Origin: Bugulina stolonifera
Lineage: Eukaryota > Bryozoa > Gymnolaemata > Cheilostomatida > Bugulidae
DNA length: 64,000 nt
NCBI GenBank assembly: GCA_935421135.1
Contig: OW285190.1
Location: 19,416,501-19,480,500 of the forward strand
Direction of reading: 5' to 3'
Position 1 is the stretch's first letter. Every line of letters starts with the position of its first letter. The position numbers and the translations under genes were made by a program. This document shows, piece by piece, positions 1-11,546 of this stretch. The notes below the pieces were generated by a model that worked only from the letters and a program-made list of their open reading frames with translations, did not search any database and was not told where the DNA came from.

Positions 1-166
1 TGTACATGTCCCACATACATTTATTATAGTACTGTCCCACATACCTATATTATATATAGTACTGCTCCACATACCTTTATTAATAGTACTGCCCCACATA
101 CCTTTATATGACAATCTTGAGTTGTTGATACTCCTCTACCATCCACAACCCTGTTCCACCATCTAC

Positions 167-270
167 CAGTCAACTTCACCATATCATAGAGTGCACAGTA
201 CCAGTCAACTTCACCATATCATAGAGTGCACAGTACCAGTCTACTACACCATATCATAGAGTGCACAGTT
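167..270. repeat. short tandem repeat, 3 copies of about 33 bp
   Basis: Three near-identical copies of a unit that starts ACCAGTCAACTTCACCATAT and ends in GAGTGCACAGT follow one another. They lie in gene-free DNA at the left edge of the window, and no coding signal is linked to them. Confidence 0.8.
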
Positions 271-3200
271 CCTGCCTACTCGACTGAGAAATTCCTTGAG
301 AACACAAATATTACTGCAATATTCTATTGTAAGTTGATATAAACTCTGTAGGTTGTAAAATGCATACTAATATAAATTATAAAAACATAATATGCGTGTA
401 CAAACATAGCAGAGAGAAGACAACTCCTGTATATATAAAATAAACTCGCCATGACCAACACTACATAGTACAGTGTATATATATACTGTGATGACTTACC
501 CAGTACTGGTAGTGAAGACATCTACATTATAGTACTTACTGGAACCAGTAGATGAACAGGAAATAGTTAGAGAAACAAATAGTTGTAGCTTTTATATTGA
601 AGAGTGAGTCTGCTGTTAGTCACCTATGCCCATTTCCCCTCACAGGTACTTGACTTTGTACTTGAGAGTATTAAAGACATCTGCAATTGTGACTGAAAGC
701 ATTAATACAGAAGTAGAGTATATCATACTATAGTATATATATAGAGAGAAAGAGGTTGCTGTAAATGTACATCCAATATGTGCTAACATACTTCATGCAA
801 TAATCAATGTAAACACTTAACTGCTATCTAAGGCCCACTACTAATTGTAATATTACTATATAGATGGCAGTAAGAGCAGATGGGTAGCTAAGTGTTACCA
901 TTAATGATGTAGCTCACTAATAACTTGTATATGCTATCATTCCTCACTCACTAATTAATCAACGGACTGAGAATATGCTAATAACACAGGCTAAGCTAGA
1001 GAGGTGCACCCAGTGCATGTAATATACAGTGTACAATGACTAGAGCTGTGAGCAGAGTTATTGGCATTAGACACTGAGATTTATCACAGTCAAGTTATGC
1101 ATATATTATAAACTGGAAAATGAGATATATTACCATAATTCACTACTGAGACATGCATTATAGGCTATGTGTTGTATACAGTCCCTATCTGCAGTTATAT
1201 TCAGTCAACCTATATTATTTGACTACTGAAATACATTGTATGAGGTCCAAATGAAACAGATATAAGAGTTAAACAGGTGTAGCAGCTGGTTTAGTAGAGG
1301 CAATGGTGTACTTATATGCTCCACCATCTGCCTATGTAGTGTATACAGTATACAGTAGAGTAGGGTGTAGTGTTACAAATAAGGCGATAGCTTGACAGTC
1401 ATACTGCACCTGTCCCAATTATTAGCAGTTGTCTCTCTTAGAAAGTCAGTACTTGTCCATTTGAACATTATTATATTGTATATTGTATATTGGCATGTTA
1501 CATGACTGTATGTGTGTATGTGTATAATAGATATAGCAGTGTAGATGTAGAAGTAAGAGGGTGGATAGACAAGAGGGTATAACTCCCAACTGTACATACT
1601 TTATGCTACTTGGTATGCTGATGGTGTGTAGAGGATGGATTAGAGGCAGGATACAGGATGTACTCAGGGAGATGCATCCAGCAGCAGCTGCTACTCAATT
1701 TTAATCCCCAATTAGGGCCTCTTAAGGGGCCAGACCAAACGATTAGTTAATTACTGTCTGGGGCCCTGCAATGCAATGCAGTATTATAGTCTGCAGCTGT
1801 TAGTATTACATTATTATATTGCATAGACAGTGTTTGCCACTATAGTTCAGTTTACCAGAATAAGGAGCTATTAAGGCAAATAAATGATTTATAATGGAAG
1901 CTTATAGGTTATAGGTCAAGGTATATAGATACCTCATTACCTGTATAGTCATTCACTGTAAGACATTGGAGTTATCCTTTCCTACCAGTGAAACTGAACA
2001 CCCTGTGGTAGTGTAGACAATTACACAATATACTGAAATAGTACACCCATTATATTTATATTATATATTATATTACTTTTCTATTATTGTGATAATAAGG
2101 CTGGTATTTGTATTATATTATTGTGAATTAGGTGTATGGAATAGCTATAACATGCTATCAAAGGGTAGGCAAACCATTACTAAATATATGTCAGTAGGTC
2201 AGTACATGAACTAGCCTTAGGTTCCTAGTCTCCAACAAAATGGATGGTTATGTTGGCACTCAGAGACACATCTAGCCACTTTTTGAAAGTACAACTAAAG
2301 GCTTGAAATCCAAGCTATACTTGACATAAGATGCATAAGTTAGCATGTACTGTAACTACATGGTGTATTCTATAGCTCTAGTTACTAGGTGCATGTGAGG
2401 CTAATAACTAGCCTGTAAACAGTGCAATGGGAGTGTCTATGTAAAGAGGTAGAGATGTACTCAGTCATATGTTTACTCCACTCCTCCATTTTAATATCAT
2501 CTGATAACGCAATGCTCTTTAGAGAATAAAATCATTTCACAAGCTGATTGTTATGACAGTTAAAACTCTAACCATAGCCTGTGAATCTGTGTACTTATAC
2601 CATAGCCTGTGAATATGTGTACTTATACCATAGAGGCATAGACTGTGAATCTGTGTACTTATACCATAGACTGTGAATCTGTGTACTTCTACCATAGCCT
2701 GTGAATCTGTACCAACTCAATCGCTACTGTACCCCAACCCACAGCTCTCTCAGCCCATACATGATAGGATATATGATTTGATTAATAGCCCAATATCCAC
2801 CCCCTTCCCCGTACTGACACATACATGTATAATGTAGGCAAGCAGTAGCTTGTTCAATGTTTATATTCAGGTTTATATAGCACAGCGTCAAGTGAAACGC
2901 ACCCCAACTACTAGAGATATCACCAGGTTTAGAAGAGGCTTAACTATTTCTCACGGATTAAATAGCTCATTCATAATATTTAATGTTCTAGGAATCATGT
3001 CTATGGGCCGGAACTAAATATTTGTACAGTGAGCCCACAATGATAAGCCAAAGCCACACCGTATCATCCCATTAGAAATTTGAGAAGTATAATAACACTG
3101 ACTCTCCATCACTCTATCATGGTAGCATCACCCTAGTCGGTACGAGTGATAGAAACTGACCTAGATTCAAGCTACAGTAGTTCTCCCTCATTCACTGTAA

Positions 3201-4150
3201 ATTATTTAGACATACATGGAATTCCTTGGTTAGTGATGCATTGCAAATTTCTTCTATTATTTAGAGTTGGTATCTAATTACATAGTTATTCATTTGATGG
3301 GTGGGTGATGGCTTCCCCCTAAAATGGGTAGAATAAATCAGCTGAGAGGCTGAGGCACATGATGAATTCCGCCTGTGGTCAACCAGATCCCAGTGATGAG
3401 CTGAGGAATGTGAACATTGGTTGCCTAGTTCATCTCACAATCACCCATATATTTACCACCATCACACCATTCACTAATGAGCATAGGAAGTTGTCTTCAC
3501 TTAGGCTAAGCTACTTCAACATAAGGGGTGGTTACTGCTACCACCCTGCCTACATACTAACATCTCTACTAAACTCACTGGTTTTGTTAGTAACTGTATT
3601 AGTATGTATATTATTACTCCATGCTACCTGCTCTACATGTACATGTATTATGCAAGTTAGATATCATACTGGTGTATTACTAGGGGCAGTGTGAAATCAC
3701 CACTGTAACAGAGAGCCCTGGTGTCTGACCTATGTTTAAGTAAGACAAGAAAGGAATTTACATGTACATGAAAGTATGTCAAGTGTTGGTATGTTGACAC
3801 AGCAGGTGATGTGTAGAGAGAGCTGACACACTGCTGTCTTGTTTATAGTAACACCAGATGTAAAGACATTCCATGATAGGTAGCAGCCACCCTGGCCCAT
3901 TCCACCACTATATTTAGACTATCTAAACAGTGACTCCTACTAGCACTGTCTATACAACTTCCTCTCAGGGTGTATAACAAGTCACACGTTAGGGATTGCC
4001 TCATGTAATACAATATTTCATACTTTATCATGACAATAAATTATGTGGAACCATGTTAATTCAAACAGTTGACATTTGCAATAGATTTGTGGTTAGGTAG
4101 CTATGCTTTGCTAATGTGACCCATTTTATTGAAGGTGAAACTGCTGGTAC
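271..4150. other. gene-poor AT-rich DNA
   Basis: I see no exon that combines a family match with good splice sites in this stretch. A small tandem repeat lies at about 2,572-2,706: five copies of a unit containing CATAGCCTGTGAATCTGTG. An open frame of 111 codons at 3,359-3,694 has no recognisable domain and no supporting splice or promoter context. The stretch may hold introns of a gene lying to the left, but nothing here shows that. Confidence 0.5.
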
Positions 4151-4159
4151 AGTTAGTTT

Positions 4160-4700
4160 CTCTACCTAACCTTACACTACATGTACATACTACATACATG
4201 TACATACTACATACATGCACATACAGCACTACATGAACATACTACATACATGTACATACTACATACATGTACATACTACATACATGCACATACAGCACTA
4301 CATGAACATACTACATACATGTACATACTACATACATGTACATACTACATACATGCACATACAGCACTACATGTACATACTACATACATGTACATACTAC
4401 ATACATGTACATACTACATACATGTACATACAGCACTACATGAACATACTACATACATGTACATACTACATACATGTACATACTACATACATGCACATAC
4501 AGCACTACATGAACATACTACATACATGTACATACTACATACATGTACATACTACATACATGCACATACAGCACTACATGTACATACTACATACATGTAC
4601 ATACTACATACATGTACATACTACATACATGTACATACTACATACATGTACATACTACATGCATATACTACAGTACTACATGCATACACTACACACTACA
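4160..4700. repeat. minisatellite, 17-bp ACATGTACATACTACAT unit
   Basis: About 30 units of a 17-bp repeat lie head to tail, with variant units (ACAGCACTACATGAACATA, CATGCACATACAGC) that recur at regular spacing. The regular spacing shows a higher-order repeat made of several 17-bp units. The open frames rich in His, Tyr and Thr across it are products of the repeat, not genes. Confidence 0.95.
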
Positions 4701-4749
4701 TGTATATACTACATTGTACAAAACGTATGTATACAGTGAACTGGTAATA

Positions 4750-7700
4750 TAATATTACACTGATATCACACTAGACATGTAAATTTATCATCATGTATAT
4801 ATGTATATAAACAACTAACTCAATACTGCACGGTATTACATGGATTACATTTATTATTACTGTTGATCTGGAGTTGTCTCCCTTTGACGAGAGAGAGGAT
4901 AACTCCCGTTGACCTGGTTTAAGACGCTATACCAATAGCATAGACTGTGATAATTGTATCAAGTACATGTAGAAGAGTAATGCTGTACTTTCATTATTTG
5001 GCCAGTAAATCTTAATCCTTGCCGCCCAATCAATAGCCAGCTGGGAGGCATCACAGAGGCAGCAGTAGCAGCCTTATATCAATATGATATACACTATAAG
5101 CAATTAATCTCTATAGAAATAGTAATTTACAAACCATTTTGCTGATAAGAACTAAGCTAGCATTAGTCTCGGCATAAAACAGCTGTAATACACACTAATT
5201 GCCTACAATTATGCCCCCCAATGGCAGAAAATCAATGTAGGGTTAAGTATTGCTCCTTGTACTATGCCTGGGCTGTCCTGTGTCTAGTCTAGCCAGGAAG
5301 TGAGTTACTTGCAGGTACAATATTGTCTAGTGTTATGTTAGAGTAACAGCTGCCTACTATATGCTATATGTATATAATTATACTGGCTGGTTAGTGGATA
5401 TTAGTCAGGTACATGACTGTGTTTAGGTTTAAATACACTTTCACTATCAGCTAGAATGGTAGACACAGACAGACACCTGCCCTAAACTGCCATCTACCAC
5501 CTTATTGTACATAAATCCCATCTGCTCTTCAACATTATAGAATAACATAACCATGTAGACAATGTTAGACAGAGGGAGTAGTGCCCTCATGCCTGGTCAG
5601 AGTCAATTACTAAAACATCTACTGGAGGTGAAATATGATGGTAGGATGTGTACCTTGGTATGGAGGGGTGAGCTATATGGATCTGGTGTTTCTTGGTTTC
5701 CTTTTCCGGTGGTAGTGGTAGTCTTGGTGGTCATGGTGGTAGTGGTGGTCATGGTGGTCATGGTGGTCTTGGTGGTCATGCTGGTGGTACATCTACCATC
5801 TGCATACCAGCCAGTTTTCTCCCTAGAAGCAGAGAGCACAGAGCTGTAGACCTCTGCACTGTTGACACACTTGTGACGTGACCCTACACTCATCTGTCAT
5901 ATGAGATGTATGGGTTGTCATGTGATCAGTGAATCAAGCGAGAAGTATGCATGGGAATGTTATTGTTGGTATCAGTTTACCCATCCTCTGCTATGTAGTA
6001 TAGTGTACTGTATATTGTATAACACTCTACACCTACTTCCTCCGGAATTAACAATTATATCTAGGTTGACCTTTGACCTATGATTGTCACCAGATTTTGA
6101 CAGGGAGATGTACATTGTACACAAGATAGAAGGAACTAAACATCTTTTGCCCAACACTGTGTTGTAGTGTAGTCTCATCATCTATTATCTATATGACCAA
6201 CAATGAATGAGTGTAGCATGTCCAGATAAACAGGGTGTAGTTCTAGTATTATAGTGTAATATTCTGATAAGATATTGATTGACCGCTCACTTCCCCCTTA
6301 CCACTAAACAAACTAAGTTATATAAAATATTGTCATAACATACAGTAGGTCATATAAAACCCTGCGACTGGCATCCTATACTATATATATCTACATTATA
6401 ACTTATAACAAAAGCTAACTTAGATAATATAGGACAGATGTGAGTAATATAGCTCACATCGTATACTATTGAGTAGCTGTGTAGACTAATATACATTATA
6501 ATACATACATCATCACCGTCCTGATTACATGCATATTTGGAATATTTGTAGTTAAATCCTTTCAGGAACTGGTGAATCAGTCAAAAATACCTCAACCGTT
6601 AAATATGTTTTGTGGCAGATTACATCACCTCTAGTCATCAAAAACAATCATAATCAAAGTGATAACCAATCAGATCATGTGATAATTGAATATTAATATT
6701 TTAGCATCTAAAATAATAAGCTCTTGCGATTTTTAGTACAGGGAAAATACATAAAATACCGTTTACTACATAACAATATTATAATACATGTAGATACAGA
6801 TGGCTGGATAAAGTGATTATACATGATACATGCATACAGACATAGTAAGTATAAACTGCAGTGTGACGGCAGAAAATAAGATAGCAAACCTAAGCTGAGG
6901 CCCATAGAGGAAATAGAAGTTGTTTATATATTATAATATTAACAGCTTACCTAGAAACTAACTGCTCAGGTGGTGACCACTGTCCACTTCAAACTCTAGG
7001 CCATTGCACTGTGTGAGCACGATCAGCTGATTACTGGATAACACAGTGAAAGGAGAGTTAGCATACAGTAGGTTACTAACTATTAGGAGATCTGCTGCTA
7101 AAGTCGTGGGAATAGTTGTGTGAATGTCTAAACTAGGTCGCAATGCAGACATAAGTTATCTAAATCACGCCTACTTAGAGAGCTGAACTGCCCTCCGATT
7201 GGTAGACATATGCAATCATGTGCACAGTGATTGGCTAGTGAATGATCGAGCTAATGTACATGCATTCCTAGCATACCTTCGGCTATTCAGAGCACGGCTA
7301 TGTGAATGATGAATGAAAAGTCTATTTACATGCCTCAGTAGGCTCAATAGCAGTCAAGTATATGAATGTACTGAATAGAGTCAGGCAATTGTGGGAAAAA
7401 TAATAACTAGCAAATAATTATAATTGTTATTACAAACTGGAACACAGTAACTGCCCAGTTTCAGCTAACTTTCAGTGCAGTGCAATGATCTGAATAAATA
7501 ATGGGCTTGAGGTCCCTATTTCTCTATTTGCACTGTCCTGTGCTAGTGAGTTGTGACATAAGCATGTATGTATAGTAGCTAAAGCTGTACTTGAAGGCCA
7601 GTAGAGCTAGAGCTAGGGGTACAACCACTAACATGTATTCATATAGAGCAGCTGGTATAATCCCATTGCAAGAGACTGACTGTGATTGATGACTGGTGTC

Positions 7701-8262
7701 ACCTGTGATCTGTATCAGTCTGACTTACACTGCTGATAGCTGACTGCCATGCTGGGTGCTTGTGGCTCATCTCAGAGGGATTAGGCCCGGCCCTTCTCAC
7801 TCTTAAGTGGCCTCAATCAGCTAAATCAGATAGAGTGACCCACATTGCAGTAGTTTACATCCTTCATCACTAGCACTCCAGTAGTCTACACATTGCACAT
7901 ACATTGTACATATACATGTGCATGCATATGCGTATGTATATTCATGTATAATATTGGCAATGAAATGTACATACCCTACTCATGGCCTGTCTGCATGTAA
8001 AATATAATAGTCTAGATTTCAAGCTCAGCAAACGCCAAATGGGTAGAGAGCCATTTAATCAAACATTGTTCAAAGTATTGTAGACTCCTGCTAATATGTT
8101 GGAAGGCCATTTCTACATAGCAGACTCAAGGTTTTAGAGACCTATGCTGAACCAAACCTAGAATTTGCTTTTAGACTAAGAGGTGAGTAATAGCCTGAGA
8201 TCATATGACAGTGACCGTCATGCAGTCTGTAAAAATAAACACTATAACTTGCACTGGAACTA
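4750..8262. other. non-coding DNA with few landmarks
   Basis: Apart from the possible first exon at 6,951-7,152 and a short GGTGGTCATGGT repeat at about 5,705-5,790, I find nothing assignable. A motif pair GAGTTGTCTCCC / GAGGATAACTCCC at 4,871-4,915 forms an imperfect inverted repeat of a type that recurs through the window. No tRNA, rRNA or recognisable transposon end was seen. Confidence 0.5.
6951..7152 (-). CDS. possible first exon of an unrecognised gene
   Basis: A 64-codon open frame starts at an ATG at 7,152 (minus) and reads MSALRPSLDIHTTIPTTLAA at its start, a normal-looking amino-acid mix that repeats do not explain. Two CCAAT boxes (ATTGG on the plus strand, at about 7,197-7,202 and 7,231-7,236) lie 50-90 bp upstream of the ATG, as in a promoter. 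A good donor, TAG|GTAAGC, follows at about 6,950. However, an in-frame TAG precedes that donor, so the frame either ends here as a very short protein or is not translated this way. I do not recognise the protein and found no matching downstream exons. Confidence 0.25.
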
Positions 8263-8335
8263 TTATAATAAGTATATACATATAGCCACAGGTCCTGCAA
8301 ACAAGTAGCCTGAGATACAATTTACAGTCTTAGTC

Positions 8336-9753
8336 ACTATACTGTGGTAGGTAACAGTCACCATACTGTGGTAGGTAACAGTCACCATACTGTGGTAGGT
8401 AACAGTCACCATACTGTGGTAGGTAACAGTCACCATACTGTGGTAGGTAACAGTCACCATACTGTGGTAGGTAACAGTCACCATACTGTGGTAGGTAACA
8501 GTCACCATACTGTGGTAGGTAACAGTCACCATACTGTGGTAGGTAACAGTCACCATACTGTGGTAGGTAACAGTCACCATACTGTGGTAGGTAACAGTCA
8601 CCATACTGTGGTAGGTAACAGTCACCATACTGTGGTAGGTAACAGTCACCATACTGTGGTAGGTAACAGTCACCATACTGTGGTAGGTAACAGTCACCAT
8701 ACTGTGGTAGGTAACAGTCACCATACTGTGGTAGGTAACAGTCACCATACTGTGGTAGGTAACAGTCACCATACTGTGGTAGGTAACAGTCACCATACTG
8801 TGGTAGGTAACAGTCACCATACTGTGGTAGGTAACAGTCACCATACTGTGGTAGGTAACAGTCACCATACTGTGGTAGGTAACAGTCACCATACTGTGGT
8901 AGGTAACAGTCACCATACTGTGGTAGGTAACAGTCACCATACTGTGGTAGGTAACAGTCACCATACTGTGGTAGGTAACAGTCACCATACTGTGGTAGGT
9001 AACAGTCACCATACTGTGGTAGGTAACAGTCACCATACTGTGGTAGGTAACAGTCACCATACTGTGGTAGGTAACAGTCACCATACTGTGGTAGGTAACA
9101 GTCACCATACTGTGGTAGGTAACAGTCACCATACTGTGGTAGGTAACAGTCACCATACTGTGGTAGGTAACAGTCACCATACTGTGGTAGGTAACAGTCA
9201 CCATACTGTGGTAGGTAACAGTCACCATACTGTGGTAGGTAACAGTCACCATACTGTGGTAGGTAACGGTCACCATACTGTGGTAGGTAACGGTCACCAT
9301 ACTGTGGTAGGTAACGGTCACCATACTGTGGTAGGTAACAGTCACCATACTGTGGTAGGTAACAGTCACCATACTGTGGTAGGTAACAGTCACCATACTG
9401 TGGTAGGTAACAGTCACCATACTGTGGTAGGTAACAGTCACCATACTGTGGTAGGTAACAGTCACCATACTGTGGTAGGTAACAGTCACCATACTGTGGT
9501 AGGTAACAGTCACCATACTGTGGTAGGTAACAGTCACCATACTGTGGTAGGTAACAGTCACCATACTGTGGTAGGTAACGGTCACCATACTGTGGTAGGT
9601 AACGGTCACCATACTGTGGTAGGTAACGGTCACCATACTGTGGTAGGTAATAGTCACCATACTGTGGTAGATAACAGTCACCATACTGTGGTAGGTAACA
9701 GTCACCATACTGTGGTAGGTAACAGTCACCATACTGTGGTAGGTAACAGTCAC
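8336..9753. repeat. 24-bp tandem array, about 59 nearly identical units
   Basis: The unit GTAGGTAACAGTCACCATAC plus TGTG repeats about 59 times with almost no change. Because 24 is a multiple of 3 and no frame holds a stop, three different frames stay open for nearly 500 codons; these are not genes. Rare variants (AACGGT for AACAGT) occur as blocks of three adjacent units at about 9,265-9,315 and 9,577-9,627. The blocks are 312 bp (13 units) apart, which shows a larger segment was duplicated. The array lies downstream of the SLC39A11 3' end. Confidence 0.97.
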
Positions 9754-9759
9754 AGACAT

Positions 9760-10440
9760 AAAACAAGGGAGAAAAACTTCAAATTATGGCTGACATTACA
9801 TGACAGTTGGCAGCTAATTGGTGATGATAAGATTGTCCTCTAAAGCGAGAAGGCAGATCATCAATTAGTAACCACATATCCTTAAGAGCAGACAACTTCC
9901 ATCCTATCTGAGAGCAAGCTGAAAAGTGCAAAGTAGATGTATCATAGTTCTACAATCTAAGAATTGTTTACCAATATTCCAGGAACTGGTATATTGGTGA
10001 ATACCTAGAAAGGGTGCAATCATTGCTATTTTACATTCTTGTGTCTATTTGTCATGTACTAGACATGTGGCCAAGTAGTATTGTATAAGTACATGGTAGA
10101 TACATTACCGTACAGATTCTCTTGTAAACAGTCAATCAACCATTACTAGTATTCAGTTTGTGGTGGAACTGAGACAAGGACTTATACTCATACTAAGGTG
10201 GCTGACATATAAATAAAGGGTTGGGGTCACTCACTGGTAAGATCTGTAGCATTTACTGTCCCTTTAAAGTTACCACTGTGTGCAACCTCTTTAAATGAAC
10301 TGTAATAGAAGATAAAACACACTATTGGTGAGTAATGTATACACAGATGTACCTACATGATAACAACCATACCAATCATAAATTTATCACGGGTACCCAT
10401 ATACAACAGTTACTTGTTACTTATTACTCTTCTTCTTCCT
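9760..10440. other. intergenic DNA, nothing identified
   Basis: This stretch separates the 24-bp array from a small TIR element. I see no exon, RNA gene or transposon end in it. It probably lies 3' of SLC39A11. Confidence 0.4.
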
Positions 10441-10450
10441 TTCAATCTAT

Positions 10451-10721
10451 AGGTGTCTTCGCGACCTCTTGGACGGACCCGGGTCGCAAATAAAATTTAC
10501 AAGATGGCCGTCCGACCAAGGCCAGAAGGGCTATTGGCCTAGGATTTTGCTTGGCCGGACGAAACCATCCCTAGCTCATCGGCACACCTGATTTCTTCGC
10601 GCGGAAATGAGGATTTTGCTTTTGGCCCAGGCCGGTGTGTTCGCGACCCTGTGCTGGATGTGTGCCGGAAAATATTTTTGTAAATCGGCCTGGGTCTGAA
10701 GTTCAGGTCGCGAAGACACCT
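10451..10721. mobile_element. MITE-like element with TIR AGGTGTCTTCGCGACCT
   Basis: The left end AGGTGTCTTCGCGACCT is repeated in inverse at the right end as AGGTCGCGAAGACACCT. The element is 271 bp and clearly more GC-rich than its surroundings. The flanks read TAT on both sides, a possible 3-bp target duplication. It has no coding capacity. A diverged relative in opposite orientation lies at about 51,996-52,239 inside RARS2, sharing the termini and internal blocks such as GGATTTTGCTTTTGGCC. The superfamily is not certain; a 3-bp duplication would suit the PIF/Harbinger type. Confidence 0.75.
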
Positions 10722-10734
10722 TATGTCACTCACT

Positions 10735-10850
10735 CTGCACTGTGTGTAGCCTGGGTTCCCTCACTCTGTGCTTTGTGTAGCCTGGGTTCCCCCACTCTGT
10801 TCTGTGTGTAGCCTGGGTTCCTTCACTCTATGCTGTGTGTAGCCTGGATG
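10735..10850. repeat. about 31-bp repeat, 4-5 copies
   Basis: Copies of GTGTAGCCTGGGTTCC followed by CACTCTGTGCTG-type sequence lie in tandem right after the TIR element. Confidence 0.8.
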
Positions 10851-11546
10851 CACATATATGTTATTATATAACACAGATACTATCCCTCCCCCAAGAGATG
10901 CTACTACAGTACATGTATAGGTTCAAAATCAACAAAAGAAAAGCAGGCGAATCATGTCTTGGCAAATTTTATTATCAATTTGCCACAAAAAATATTCTTT
11001 ATAATTCATAAATAATCTTCATCATTAGAGGAATAATTTGTAGCCTACATACATAACCAATTAGTAAAATATAACTTCACTATAAAACAATAATAAAACA
11101 ATTCAAATATGCACATGTACAGTCATGTAACACACTAATTTGCTACCAAAGTGAATTCAATTGCATAGTAGAGGCCAAACAAGGAATTACCAAACAATTA
11201 TATGCAGATACCAACTCAGTAGGTAAATTATTTGACTATTTTAATATAATAATAATCAAGTTTAGTGAACGCCTGGCATACTGGATAGACTATGTTATAC
11301 AGGGGAGATAATATAGTTATAGTACCTTAGTATCATTGATAGAGATCCAAAGCTGATAGCCTACATACATGTAGAGGAAAGACAACTAATGCATAGAAAG
11401 AGATTTATAAATTTCTGTATAAAATTTCGTACAACTACAGCTCAGTCAGTAGCCAGACTTGACTAGAAATGTTTATACATTGTATAGTAGAAGTATACGA
11501 TCTATAGCTGAGAATCCAACAGTTTGCAGCCTAGCCTGAGGGTCAA
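10851..11546. other. 3' flank of SLC39A11
   Basis: AT-rich DNA downstream of the SLC39A11 stop on the minus strand. It should contain the 3' UTR and polyadenylation region of that gene. I could not single out one polyadenylation site with confidence. Confidence 0.4.

Noticed and set aside
8336..9753. CRISPR-like regular direct repeats
   Set aside because: The 24-bp units are contiguous with no spacers, and the genes are eukaryotic with introns.
8263..9843. Open frames of about 500 codons on both strands
   Set aside because: They are caused by a stop-free 24-bp repeat, are open in several frames at once, and encode only the repeat.
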